From DATBLE01 sp963837265 (GTDB taxonomy: Bacteria > Actinomycetota > Thermoleophilia > Gaiellales > Gaiellaceae): a DNA stretch of 64,000 nt. A program made the translations under genes and the position numbers. This document shows, piece by piece, positions 1-8,092 of the stretch; within the stretch, counting starts at the first letter, position 1; each line of letters opens with the position of its first letter. The notes below the pieces were generated by a model, which worked only from the letters and a program-made list of their open reading frames with translations, ran no database searches and was not told where the DNA came from. Where the stretch lies: positions 310,001 through 374,000 of the forward strand of contig CAWIMQ010000002.1 in the NCBI GenBank assembly GCA_963837265.1. The letters run 5' to 3'.

Positions 1-2
1 TC

Positions 3-1739
3 GCGTCCCGCTACCTCGAGGACGAGCTCGCCCGCATCAACGAGGCCGGCGTCAAGCTCGCCCGCGACGCGCGGCAGGTCTCGGGCAGGGAGGTCTTCGT
101 CGCGGGCTCGATCGGTCCGCTCGGGCTGGAAGCGTCGCCGGCGGAGCCGGCGCCGCCCGGCCGGGAAACCGGGTCGCCTCCGGCGACCCTCGGGCTGGAA
201 GCGTCGCCGGCGGAGCCGGCGCCGCCCGGCCGGGAAACCGGGTCGCCTCCGGCGACCCGGGGGGAAGGGGAGGAGACGTGGCCGGAGGACCGGGCGCCGC
301 TCTTCGCCGAGCAGGCCGAGCTCCTGGCCGGCCGCGGCGTCGACCTCTTCGCGCTCGAGACGTTCTTCGACCTCGACGAGCTCGTCGCCGCGATCGACGC
401 CGTGCGCTCGGTCTCGAGCCTGCCGATCGTCGCGATGATGACCTTCGGCGAGGACGCCGAGACGATCGGCGGCGTCTCGGCGGCGACGGCCGCGGAGCGC
501 CTCACCGCCCTCGGCGTGGCCGCGATCGGGACGAACCACGGCAGCGGCCCGGACTCGGCCCTGACCGCGCTTCGGGCGCTCGGCGGCGCGTCAGGCCCGC
601 CGCCCCTCGCGGCGATGCCCAACATCGGCCTCGCCAGCATGTCCGGCGGGCGGATCATCTACCCGCACGCCGCTCCCGACTACTTCGCCGAGTTCGCCGC
701 GCACGCGCGCACTCTGGGCGCGAGGCTGATCGGCGGCTGCTGCGGGACGACGCCTGCCGAGATCGCCGCGATCAGGCGCGCCCTGGACGAGGAGCGTCTT
801 CCCCGCGCCCCGCTGGGCGTCGTCGAGCGCGAGCTCGCCGCCGCGGTCGAGCGCGAGGAGCGCGAGACGCGCCTGGCGGCGGACCTGCGCGAGGGCCGGT
901 TCGTCACCTCGATTCAGATCGACCCCCCGCTCGGAGCGAACCACGCCGGGCTGCTCGAGGTCGCCGCCGCGATCCGCGACTCGGGCCTCGCCGGCTACGT
1001 CGACGTCAACGACAACGCCACGGCACGTGTCGGCATGCACCCGGTGATCGTGGCCGCCGCGATCGAGCGCACGGTGGGCATCGAGACGATCCCTCACCTC
1101 ACCCCGCGCGACACGACGATCATGGGCCTCGAGTCGATCCTCCTCGGAGCGCACGCGGAGGGGATCCGTAACGTGCTCGCCGTGACCGGCGACCCGCCCG
1201 AGGTCGGCGACTACCCTGGCTCCGGCGGGGTCTACGAGATCGACTCGGTCGGGCTCGCCCACCTGATCTCCCGGTTGAACCACGGCGAGAACTACAACGG
1301 CAAGGCGATCGACGCGCCGACGGCGTTCTTCACCGGCGTCGCCGTGAACCCGAACGCGGACGACCCCGATCTCGAGCTCGACCGCTTCCGGCGCAAGATC
1401 GAGGAGGGTGCCCGGTTCGCGATGACCCAGATCGTCTTCGACCTCGCCGACCTCGAGCGCTTCCTCGAGCGGCTCGGCGGGCCGGCTCCGATCCCGATCC
1501 TCGCCGGGGTCTTTCCACTGACGACCTACCGGCTCGCCCTGCGGCTGCACAACGAGGTGCCGGGGATCGTCGTGCCGGAGGCGCTCCAGGTCGCGCTTCG
1601 CGACGCGGGGTCGCGGGAGGCCGAGGTCGGCTTCGCGCACGCCCGCGAGCTGCTCGCAGCCGCCCGCGACCGTGCCGCCGGCGTCTACGTCGTCGCTCCG
1701 TACCGCCGCCCGCTGTCGGTGCTGGAGCTGCTGACGTAG
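3..1739 (+). CDS. Bifunctional homocysteine S-methyltransferase / methylenetetrahydrofolate reductase, 5' end outside window
   Basis: The frame is open from the window edge to a TAG at 1737-1739, so the N-terminus is missing. The first half is a homocysteine S-methyltransferase domain with the GGCCGTTP zinc motif near 735-760. From about 900 (FVTSIQIDPP) it becomes an MTHFR-type FAD domain. This order matches the YitJ-type fusion, which remethylates homocysteine and reduces methylene-THF. Two oddities stand out. A 23-residue duplicated insert lies at 120-257. The position that normally supplies the first zinc cysteine (GxNC) reads TNH near 532-540, so His replaces Cys. Family call is confident; activity of this copy is not proven. 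Confidence 0.88.
   Translation, partial: ASRYLEDELARINEAGVKLARDARQVSGREVFVAGSIGPLGLEASPAEPAPPGRETGSPPATLGLEASPAEPAPPGRETGSPPATRGEGEETWPEDRAPLFAEQAELLAGRGVDLFALETFFDLDELVAAIDAVRSVSSLPIVAMMTFGEDAETIGGVSAATAAERLTALGVAAIGTNHGSGPDSALTALRALGGASGPPPLAAMPNIGLASMSGGRIIYPHAAPDYFAEFAAHARTLGARLIGGCCGTTPAEIAAIRRALDEERLPRAPLGVVERELAAAVEREERETRLAADLREGRFVTSIQIDPPLGANHAGLLEVAAAIRDSGLAGYVDVNDNATARVGMHPVIVAAAIERTVGIETIPHLTPRDTTIMGLESILLGAHAEGIRNVLAVTGDPPEVGDYPGSGGVYEIDSVGLAHLISRLNHGENYNGKAIDAPTAFFTGVAVNPNADDPDLELDRFRRKIEEGARFAMTQIVFDLADLERFLERLGGPAPIPILAGVFPLTTYRLALRLHNEVPGIVVPEALQVALRDAGSREAEVGFAHARELLAAARDRAAGVYVVAPYRRPLSVLELLT
120..257 (+). repeat. In-frame tandem 69-bp repeat (2 copies) inside the methyltransferase domain
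   Basis: Two identical 69-base copies occupy 120-188 and 189-257, adding 2 x 23 residues without breaking the frame. Each copy contains nested inverted repeats: CGCCGGC-GGA-GCCGGCG and GGTCGCC-TCC-GGCGACC. This looks like a palindromic element inserted in a coding region and then duplicated. Confidence 0.9.
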
Positions 1740-1740
1740 C

Positions 1741-1815
1741 CTTGTAACACTGTGTTACTTGGCCCGAGGCGGCCTGCAGCCGAGCCGTTCGACGCTTGTA
1801 ACACAATGTTACTTG
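1741..1815. repeat. Two copies of a 21-bp palindromic repeat (CTTGTAACAC family)
   Basis: Copies at 1741-1761 and 1795-1815 read CTTGTAACAC, then a variable base or two, then TGTTACTTG. They fill the 94-base gap between two convergent genes. Two more copies occur at 15395-15415 and 15786-15806. The dyad could act as a bidirectional terminator, a protein-binding site or a REP-like mobile palindrome. Confidence 0.8.
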
Positions 1816-1833
1816 GGTTCGGGACGGCGCAGG

Positions 1834-2970
1834 CTACGGCGCGCAGGCGCCGGTCGACACCGGTGCGAACGCGGAGTCGAGCACCTTGCGCACGATCGAC
1901 GCCGGGATGCCGTAGCCGCCGCTCGAGCCGACCTTCGACGCGAACACCGTCACCTCCACGCGCCCGTCGCCGTCGATCGCCGGGCCGCCGGAGTTGCCGT
2001 GGCGGATCACGCCGACGAGGCTCGTGATCGTGCGGCTCACCGGCCCGTGCCCGTAGGCGTCGTCGGTGAGCACCGCCTGCGTGCCGCCGATACGGCCGGC
2101 CTCGACCTCGAGCGGCCCGTTCAGGGGATAGCCGGCGATCCCGACCGGACGCCCGGGCTGCGGGTCGGCAAGGGCGAGCGGCCGGGCGGCAAGCCCGGAG
2201 ACACGGAGGACGGCGACGTCGTTCTTCGAGTCGAAGGCGATCGCCCGCGCGTCCAGCCGCTGCCGGCCGTCCGCGGTCTCGACCGAGGTGCTGCGCTCGC
2301 CGGCGACGACGTGCGCGGCAGTGACGACCAAGCCCGGCCCCGCCACCCAGCCGCTCCCGGAGATGCCGAGGCCGCAGGCGCTGCCGAGCACCCGGACGAC
2401 GCTCGCCGACGCCGCCCGAACGCCCGGCTCGTCGACGATCGCCGGGGCGGGCGGCTCGGTCGGGATCGGCGGGCCGGCGATCGATGGAAACGGATCGACC
2501 CGGGCGAGCGCGTGCAGCAGCCGGTCGGGCGGGACGATCTCGTTCAGGCGCCGGAGCACCTCCGAGCGCTGGACGGCCTGGCGCAGGGAGCGCTGGCCCG
2601 GAAGCAGCAGCGCCGCCGCGCCGACGACCCACACGAGCGCGAGCCCGGCCGCCGCGCCGAGGACGACCCCGCCGGCGCTGTCCAGCGCCCGCAGCGGCGG
2701 GAGACGCATCCCGGAGCGGAAGAAGGACCCGGCCATCGAACCGAGCGCCTCCAGGACCGCGGCGCCGATCACGGCGCCGCCGAGGCCGACGAGAGGCGCA
2801 TACGGCGAGTGCGACCCGCCGTGGAGGACGGCCGGCGCCACGCGGGCGCCGATCACCGCCCCGGCGACGACGCCGGTGATCGCGAGCAGGCCGGCGACCA
2901 GCCCCTTGCGAAGGCCGATCAGGCCGGTGAGCGCGACGACGCCGATCGCGATCCAGTCGAGCCGGGTCAC
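1834..2970 (-). CDS. Membrane-anchored trypsin-like serine protease (MarP/CvpA type)
   Basis: The protein has 378 residues. Residues 1-125 form about four hydrophobic segments of the CvpA type. A linker follows, and then a trypsin-like domain from about residue 185. The catalytic triad is visible: His220 in TAAHVV, Asp251 in NDVAVLRV and Ser327 in GNSGGP. This is the architecture of mycobacterial MarP, a periplasmic protease used in acid and oxidative stress. Here the protease domain should lie outside the membrane. The gene is convergent with the MTHFR fusion and divergent from the aidB-like gene only 23 bases away, so the two probably share a promoter region. Family assignment is strong; substrate is unknown. 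Confidence 0.87.
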   Translation of the reverse strand: MTRLDWIAIGVVALTGLIGLRKGLVAGLLAITGVVAGAVIGARVAPAVLHGGSHSPYAPLVGLGGAVIGAAVLEALGSMAGSFFRSGMRLPPLRALDSAGGVVLGAAAGLALVWVVGAAALLLPGQRSLRQAVQRSEVLRRLNEIVPPDRLLHALARVDPFPSIAGPPIPTEPPAPAIVDEPGVRAASASVVRVLGSACGLGISGSGWVAGPGLVVTAAHVVAGERSTSVETADGRQRLDARAIAFDSKNDVAVLRVSGLAARPLALADPQPGRPVGIAGYPLNGPLEVEAGRIGGTQAVLTDDAYGHGPVSRTITSLVGVIRHGNSGGPAIDGDGRVEVTVFASKVGSSGGYGIPASIVRKVLDSAFAPVSTGACAP

Positions 2971-2993
2971 GCGAGGTTAGGCTAGTCCTCGCC

Positions 2994-4616
2994 GTGGACG
3001 GGCAGAGGCTCCAGGACGCCGTTCGCAACCAGCCGCCGCCGCTCGAGGGCTACAACCTCTTCGCCGAGAACCGCCCGCTCGTCGAAGCGCTGCGCCGCGA
3101 GGGAGGGGGCTGGGCCGAGGAGCGCGCGGTCGCGCTCGGGGCGAGGCTGGGCGGCGAGCCGCTCGAGTGGGGACGCCTGGCAAACGAGCACCCACCGGTG
3201 CTGCGCACGCACGACCGGTTCGGCGACCGCATCGACGAGGTCGAGTTCCATCCCGCCTGGCACTGGCTGATGGGCCTCGGGATCGAGAGCGCCCTGCACT
3301 CGCTGCCCTGGCGCGAGCCCCTCCCCGGGGCACACGTGGCGCGGGCGGCGATGTTCGTCACCTTCTCGCAGGCCGAGGCCGGGGTGCTCTGCCCGCTGTC
3401 GATGACGTACGCGGCGCCGCCGGCGCTGCGCGCGACACCGGGGCTCGCCGCCGAGTGGGGGCCGCTCCTGGCCTCGCCCGTCTACGAGCCGGGGTTGCGC
3501 CCGGCGACCGAGAAGGCGGGCGCCCTCTGCGGGATGGCCCTGACCGAGAAGCAGGGCGGCTCCGACGTGCGCGCGAACGAGCTCGAGGCACGCCCGCTGG
3601 GCGGCGGCGAGGCCACGCTGCACGGCCACAAGTGGTTCTGCTCCGCGCCGATGTGCGACGTGTTCCTCGTTCTCGGCCGGGCGCCCGCCGGCCTCTCCTG
3701 CTACCTCGCCCCCCGCGTCCTTCCGGACGGCGAGCGAAACGGCTTCCGGCTCCAGCGGCTGAAGGACAAGCTCGGAAACCGCTCGAACGCCTCGGCCGAG
3801 GTCGAGCTCGACGGCGCCTGGGGGCGTCTCGTCGGCGAGGAGGGGGACGGCGTCCGGACGATCGCCGAGATGATCAACCACACACGGCTCGACTGCGCGC
3901 TCGGCTCGGTCGCGCTCCAGCGACGTGCGGTCGCGGAGGCTACCCACCACGCCGCCCATCGCTCGGCGTTCGGCCGGCTCTTGCTCGACCAGCCGCTGAT
4001 GCAGAACGTGCTCGCCGATCTCTGCCTGGAGGCTGAGGCCTCGACCGCCCTCGCGCTCCGCGTCTCCCGCGCGTTCGACGAGGGCGACCTGGTGTTTCGC
4101 AGGCTCGCGACCGCGGTCGCCAAGTACTGGATCTGCAAGGTCACGCCTGCGCACGTCGCCGAGGCGCTCGAGTGCATCGGCGGCAACGGCTACGTCGAGG
4201 AGTCGGTGCTCCCGCGACTCCATCGGGAGAGCCCGCTGAACTCGATCTGGGAAGGCGCCGGGAACGTCAACTGCCTCGACGTCCTCCGGGTCGTCCGCAG
4301 GCTGCCCGACGCGCTCGAGAGGTACCTCGAGGAGGTCGAGCTCGCCGCCGGCTCGGATCCGCGCCTCGACCGCGCCGTCGCCGAGCTGCGCGCCGAGCTC
4401 GCGGACGGAGCCGACCCCGAGCCGCGCGCCCGCCGGATCGTCGAGCACCTGGCCGCCTGTCTCCAGGGCTCGCTGCTCGTCCGGCACTCGGAGCCTGCCG
4501 TCGCGGACGCCTTCTGCGCTTCCCGCCTCGACGGCGAGCGGGGCCGGGCATTCGGCACGCTTCCGCCCCGCCTCGCCCTCGCCTCGATCGTGGAGCGCCA
4601 TCGACCGCAGATGTGA
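2994..4616 (+). CDS. aidB: AidB-like acyl-CoA dehydrogenase family flavoprotein
   Basis: The protein has 540 residues and starts at GTG 2994. The opening NQPPPLEGYNLF motif and the long N-terminal helical region before the dehydrogenase core are typical of AidB, the alkylation-response flavoprotein related to isovaleryl-CoA dehydrogenase. The core carries MALTEKQGGSDVR, as in AidB homologues, and ECIGGNGYVEE near the C-terminal third. AidB binds FAD and DNA in E. coli; its physiological reaction is unsettled. It lies 34 bases before livF on the same strand, so co-transcription is possible. Confidence 0.85.
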   Translation: MDGQRLQDAVRNQPPPLEGYNLFAENRPLVEALRREGGGWAEERAVALGARLGGEPLEWGRLANEHPPVLRTHDRFGDRIDEVEFHPAWHWLMGLGIESALHSLPWREPLPGAHVARAAMFVTFSQAEAGVLCPLSMTYAAPPALRATPGLAAEWGPLLASPVYEPGLRPATEKAGALCGMALTEKQGGSDVRANELEARPLGGGEATLHGHKWFCSAPMCDVFLVLGRAPAGLSCYLAPRVLPDGERNGFRLQRLKDKLGNRSNASAEVELDGAWGRLVGEEGDGVRTIAEMINHTRLDCALGSVALQRRAVAEATHHAAHRSAFGRLLLDQPLMQNVLADLCLEAEASTALALRVSRAFDEGDLVFRRLATAVAKYWICKVTPAHVAEALECIGGNGYVEESVLPRLHRESPLNSIWEGAGNVNCLDVLRVVRRLPDALERYLEEVELAAGSDPRLDRAVAELRAELADGADPEPRARRIVEHLAACLQGSLLVRHSEPAVADAFCASRLDGERGRAFGTLPPRLALASIVERHRPQM

Positions 4617-4650
4617 GGACGGCGAGCGCGCCGTATGATCGGATCGCCCG

Positions 4651-5361
4651 ATGGCGCTGCTCGTGCTGGAAGACGTCGAGGCCCGGTACGGGCCGATCCG
4701 AGCCCTCCACGGCGTGTCGCTGGCGGTGGAAGAGGGGCAGGCGGTCTCGCTGCTCGGCGCGAACGGCGCGGGGAAGACGACGACGCTGCGCTCGATCTCG
4801 GGAACGGTGCGCGCCACCGGCGAGATCACCTTCGGCGGCACGCGCATCACCCGCCGGTCGCCCGAGTCGGTCGCCCGGCTCGGCATCGCCCATGTGCCCG
4901 AGGGCCGCGGCATCTACGGTGAGCTGACCGTCTGGGAGAACGTCATCCTCGGCGGCGCGGTCCGCCGTAGCGGGCGCGCGGTCAAGCGCGACGCGGAGTC
5001 GGCCCTCGCCCACTTCCCCCGGATCGCCGACCGGCGGCGGCAGCAGGCCGGCACGCTGTCGGGCGGCGAGCAGCAGATGCTCGCGCTCGCCCGGGCGCTC
5101 GTCGCCCGGCCGCGCCTGCTGATGCTCGACGAGCCGTCGCTCGGGCTCGCCCCGACCGCGGTGCAGGAGTTCTACCGCGTCGTCCGGGTGCTCAACCAGC
5201 AGGAGGGCCTGACCGTGCTCGTCGTCGAGCAGAACGCGCGGATCGCGCTCGCCTCCACCCAGCATGCGTACGTGCTCGAGGTCGGCCGGGTTGCGCTGGA
5301 CGGCTCGAGCCGCGAGCTCTCCGAGCACGAGGGTGTGCGAGCCTCCTACCTTGGCTACTAG
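4651..5361 (+). CDS. livF: Branched-chain amino acid ABC transporter ATP-binding protein (LivF type)
   Basis: The protein has 236 residues, the usual LivF length. Walker A is GANGAGKT at residues 36-43, the ABC signature LSGGEQ is at 136-141, and Walker B LLMLDE is at 156-161. HVPEGRGIYGELTVWEN is the typical LivF Q-loop region. It should power the LivH/LivM permease encoded just downstream. A LivG partner is normally encoded beside it but is absent here. A hairpin repeat separates this stop codon from livH. Confidence 0.93.
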   Translation: MALLVLEDVEARYGPIRALHGVSLAVEEGQAVSLLGANGAGKTTTLRSISGTVRATGEITFGGTRITRRSPESVARLGIAHVPEGRGIYGELTVWENVILGGAVRRSGRAVKRDAESALAHFPRIADRRRQQAGTLSGGEQQMLALARALVARPRLLMLDEPSLGLAPTAVQEFYRVVRVLNQQEGLTVLVVEQNARIALASTQHAYVLEVGRVALDGSSRELSEHEGVRASYLGY

Positions 5362-5368
5362 GGCGCGC

Positions 5369-5408
5369 GAAGGAGGGGGCCCACGGGGGAACCACGGGTT
5401 CCCCCGTG
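5369..5408. repeat. Purine-rich plus 12-bp hairpin cassette between livF and livH
   Basis: GAAGGAGGGGGCCC (5369-5382) is followed by a perfect 12-bp stem: CACGGGGGAACC at 5382-5393, loop ACG, and GGTTCCCCCGTG at 5397-5408. livH starts at 5413, so its only strong Shine-Dalgarno-like run lies upstream of the hairpin. An almost identical cassette is at 12257-12296. Confidence 0.75.
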
Positions 5409-5412
5409 CCGG

Positions 5413-6300
5413 ATGACCCAGTTTCTCCAATACGTCGTCGTCGGCCTCGCCAACGGAGGGGTGTACGCGACGCTCGCGCTCGCGCTCGTGCTGATCCACC
5501 GCGCGACCGGGATCGTCAACTTCGCCCAGGGCGAGATGGGCATGTTCTCGACGTACATCGCCTGGTCGCTGATCAACCACCACGGCATCCCGTACTGGGG
5601 CGCGTTCTTCCTCACGCTCTTGATCGCGTTCCTCGGCGGCGCCGCCGTCCACCAGGCCGTGATCCGCCCGCTCGAGCGCAGCTCGGAGCTCACGGTGGTG
5701 ATGGCGACGATCGCCCTGCTCGTGATCCTGAACGGCCTCGCCGGCTGGATCTGGTCGCCGCAGGTCCAGTTCCTCCAGAATCCCTTCCCGCTGAAGGTGC
5801 TCCATCCGGGCGGCGTGTTCGTCAACGTCCAGGACCTGGGCGTGATCGGGGTCTCGATCGTCTGCGTGCTCGTCGTCTTCGTCTTCTTCCGCTTCACGCG
5901 GATCGGCCTGCAGATGCGCGCGTCCGCCGTCGGCCCGGCGACGAGCCGGTTGCTCGGCATCCGCGTCAGCCTGATGCTCAGCGTCGGCTGGGGGCTCGCC
6001 GCGGTGCTGAGCGCCGTCTCCGGGCTGATGGCGGCGCCGGCGGTCAATCTCGACCCGAACTTCATGCTGCTGATCCTCACCTACTCCTTCGCGGCGGCCG
6101 TGCTCGGCGGCATCGACAGCCCGGTCGGATCGGTCGTCGGGGCGTTCCTGATCGGGATCGGGATCAGCCTGCTCTCCGGATACGCCTCCGGCTTCCTCGG
6201 GACCGAGCTCCAGCTGCCGGTCGCGCTCGCCGTCCTGCTCGTCGTCCTGGTCGTGCGGCCGGCGGGCCTCTTCGGCCGCGTCGCGGTGCGGAGGGTCTGA
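5413..6300 (+). CDS. livH: Branched-chain amino acid ABC transporter permease LivH
   Basis: The protein has 295 residues and about eight hydrophobic segments. Family features are the opening YVVVGLANGGVYATLALALVL, IVNFAQGEMGMFSTY near residue 40, and the late loop AAAVLGGIDSPVGSVVGA that contacts the ATPase. It forms one half of the inner-membrane channel with LivM. Its stop at 6300 is followed directly by the GTG of livM, so the two are translationally coupled. The start lies 4 bases after the hairpin cassette, with no good ribosome binding site immediately upstream. Confidence 0.92.
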   Translation: MTQFLQYVVVGLANGGVYATLALALVLIHRATGIVNFAQGEMGMFSTYIAWSLINHHGIPYWGAFFLTLLIAFLGGAAVHQAVIRPLERSSELTVVMATIALLVILNGLAGWIWSPQVQFLQNPFPLKVLHPGGVFVNVQDLGVIGVSIVCVLVVFVFFRFTRIGLQMRASAVGPATSRLLGIRVSLMLSVGWGLAAVLSAVSGLMAAPAVNLDPNFMLLILTYSFAAAVLGGIDSPVGSVVGAFLIGIGISLLSGYASGFLGTELQLPVALAVLLVVLVVRPAGLFGRVAVRRV

Positions 6301-7329
6301 GTGTCCCGCGCGGCCGCGCTCCGGCTCCTCTTCCGCGCCGGCGTGCTCGTCTCCGTCCCGCTGCTCGTGGTCTTCCTGCCGAAGGCGTTCGACGACTACT
6401 TCAACTTCCGGCTGGCCTTCGTCGGCATCTACTTCATCGCGATCGTCGGCCTGAACGTGCTCACCGGGTACAGCGGCCAGATCTCGATCGGTCACGGGGC
6501 GTTCATCGGCTTCGGTGCCTACACGACCGTGATCCTGAGCGCGAACTACGGCGTCGGCGAATACTGGACGATCCCCGTCGCCGGCGTCCTGACCGGGATC
6601 TTCGGCTTCCTCTTCGGCCTCCCGGCGCTGCGGCTCTCGGGCGTCTACCTCGCGCTCGCCACCTTCGGGCTCGCGACCTCGATCCCGCTCGTGGCGAAGC
6701 GGTTCGAGGGGCTGACGGGCGGGGCGAACGGCAAGACGGTCGCGCTGCCGTCGTCGCCGATCGGCGGCGTCAGCTCGAACGCCTGGCTCTCGTACCTGAC
6801 CTGGGCGATCGCCGGCGTGCTGTTCGCGGGCGTCTGGCTGATCCTGCGCGGCCGCCTCGGGCGGGCCTTCCGCGCAGTCCGCGACGCCCCCATCGCGGCG
6901 GTTTCCTCGGGTGTGAGCCTCGCCTGGTACAAGACGCTCGCCTTCGGGATCTCCGCCGCCTACGCCGGGGTCGCGGGCTCGCTCCTCGCGATCTCGATCG
7001 CCTACGTCAACCCGGACACGTTCCCGGTCTCGCTCTCGATCCTGCTCCTGACCGGCGCCGTGCTGGGCGGGCTCGGCTCCCTCGACGGGATGCTGTTCGG
7101 CGCCGTGTTCGTGCAGTTCGCCCCCGGCTGGGCGGAGCGGCTGTCCCGGCACCTGCACTACAACGAGGCGACCGTGCAGTCGACCGTGTTCTACGGAGCG
7201 ATCCTGCTCGCCGCCCTGTTCGTCATGCCCACCGGCGCGGCCGGTCTCGTCCGGCGGCTGCCGGCAGGGCTCGGCCGGGCCCGGAGCCTCATGGACGGCC
7301 GGTCCGGCACCGGGACGACGCGCCCGTAG
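6301..7329 (+). CDS. livM: Branched-chain amino acid ABC transporter permease LivM
   Basis: The protein has 342 residues, starting at the GTG immediately after the livH stop. It shows about nine hydrophobic segments, the LivM signature IVGLNVLTGYSGQISIGHGAF near residues 47-67, and TGAVLGGLGSLDGMLFGAVF near the C-terminus. It pairs with LivH. It has no fused ATPase domain, so a LivG-type subunit is still expected. Substrates of such systems in soil actinobacteria include branched-chain amino acids, amides and aromatic acids, so the ligand cannot be fixed from sequence. Confidence 0.92.
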   Translation: MSRAAALRLLFRAGVLVSVPLLVVFLPKAFDDYFNFRLAFVGIYFIAIVGLNVLTGYSGQISIGHGAFIGFGAYTTVILSANYGVGEYWTIPVAGVLTGIFGFLFGLPALRLSGVYLALATFGLATSIPLVAKRFEGLTGGANGKTVALPSSPIGGVSSNAWLSYLTWAIAGVLFAGVWLILRGRLGRAFRAVRDAPIAAVSSGVSLAWYKTLAFGISAAYAGVAGSLLAISIAYVNPDTFPVSLSILLLTGAVLGGLGSLDGMLFGAVFVQFAPGWAERLSRHLHYNEATVQSTVFYGAILLAALFVMPTGAAGLVRRLPAGLGRARSLMDGRSGTGTTRP

Positions 7330-7366
7330 TGGAAACGGAGGCGCGCGAATGTGAGAATCGCAGCCG

Positions 7367-8005
7367 ATGACCCCGACGCAGGTATCGGTCCGGGCGCGGA
7401 GCAACGCCGACGCGCGCCTGCGGCGGCGGATGCAGCTGCTCGACGCCGCCGACCGGGTGATCAGCCGCCGGGGCGCGCACGCCTCGATGGACGAGATCGC
7501 GGCCGAGGCCGGCGTCTCCAAGCCGATCCTGTACCGGCACTTCGGCGACAAGGACGGCCTTCACCAGGCGCTCGCCGAGCGATACGTCGAGGCGCTGATG
7601 AGCGTCCTCCGGGCGGCGAGGCTCGTCGGCGACCCCCGGTCGAACATCGCCGCCGGCATCGACGCCTATCTCGCGTTCATCGAGCGGGAGCCGGAGCGCT
7701 ACCGCTTCCTGCTCGGCGCGGCCGACGAGCCGCGAACGTCGGCGCTGGTCGCCGAGTTCCGCCGCCGGCTGGCCTCCGACTGCGCCTCGGTGACGGCCGA
7801 GCGGATGCGGCGCCGGAGCCTCGACCCGGAGATCGCCGAGCCCTGGGCGCACGGCGTGGTCGGGATGGTCCGGTCGGTCGGCGTCTGGTGGCTGGAGACG
7901 CGGACGCTGCCGCGGGAGCGGCTCGTGGCGCACCTCACCGACCTGCTCTGGGAGGGGTTTTCCGCGTTTCGCACCCGGACGGGAGCGCCTGACCATGCAG
8001 GTTGA
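7367..8005 (+). CDS. TetR family transcriptional regulator
   Basis: The protein has 212 residues. The helix-turn-helix covers about residues 41-62 (MDEIAAEAGVSKPILYRHFG), as in TetR/AcrR repressors, and is followed by an all-helical ligand-binding domain. It sits between livM and the binding-protein gene on the same strand. A palindrome overlapping a promoter at its 3' end is a likely target, so it probably controls the binding protein and perhaps itself. The ligand is unknown; acyl-CoA or the transported solute are reasonable guesses. Confidence 0.88.
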   Translation: MTPTQVSVRARSNADARLRRRMQLLDAADRVISRRGAHASMDEIAAEAGVSKPILYRHFGDKDGLHQALAERYVEALMSVLRAARLVGDPRSNIAAGIDAYLAFIEREPERYRFLLGAADEPRTSALVAEFRRRLASDCASVTAERMRRRSLDPEIAEPWAHGVVGMVRSVGVWWLETRTLPRERLVAHLTDLLWEGFSAFRTRTGAPDHAG

Positions 8006-8037
8006 CTCGTTCCGGGGAAACTGTTACGAACGGTAAC
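8002..8037 (+). promoter_or_regulatory. Promoter with embedded palindrome (putative TetR operator)
   Basis: TTGACT at 8002-8007 and TACGAA at 8025-8030 are separated by 17 bases, a plausible -35/-10 pair. The -10 lies inside the dyad GTTAC-GAACG-GTAAC (8023-8037). Binding there would block transcription of the substrate-binding protein gene at 8093. The -35 overlaps the tetR stop codon. Confidence 0.5.
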
Positions 8038-8092
8038 GCGTAATGGCCAGTGTGTCACCCCGAGGCGCCGGTTAGGCGCGGGAGGAGCGGAG

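Noticed and set aside
4267..7551. 1094-codon open frame on the minus strand opposite aidB and livFHM
   Set aside because: Its translation is Arg/Glu/Asp-rich low-complexity sequence without motifs. Very GC-rich genes leave long antisense frames, and the plus-strand genes here are well-supported families.
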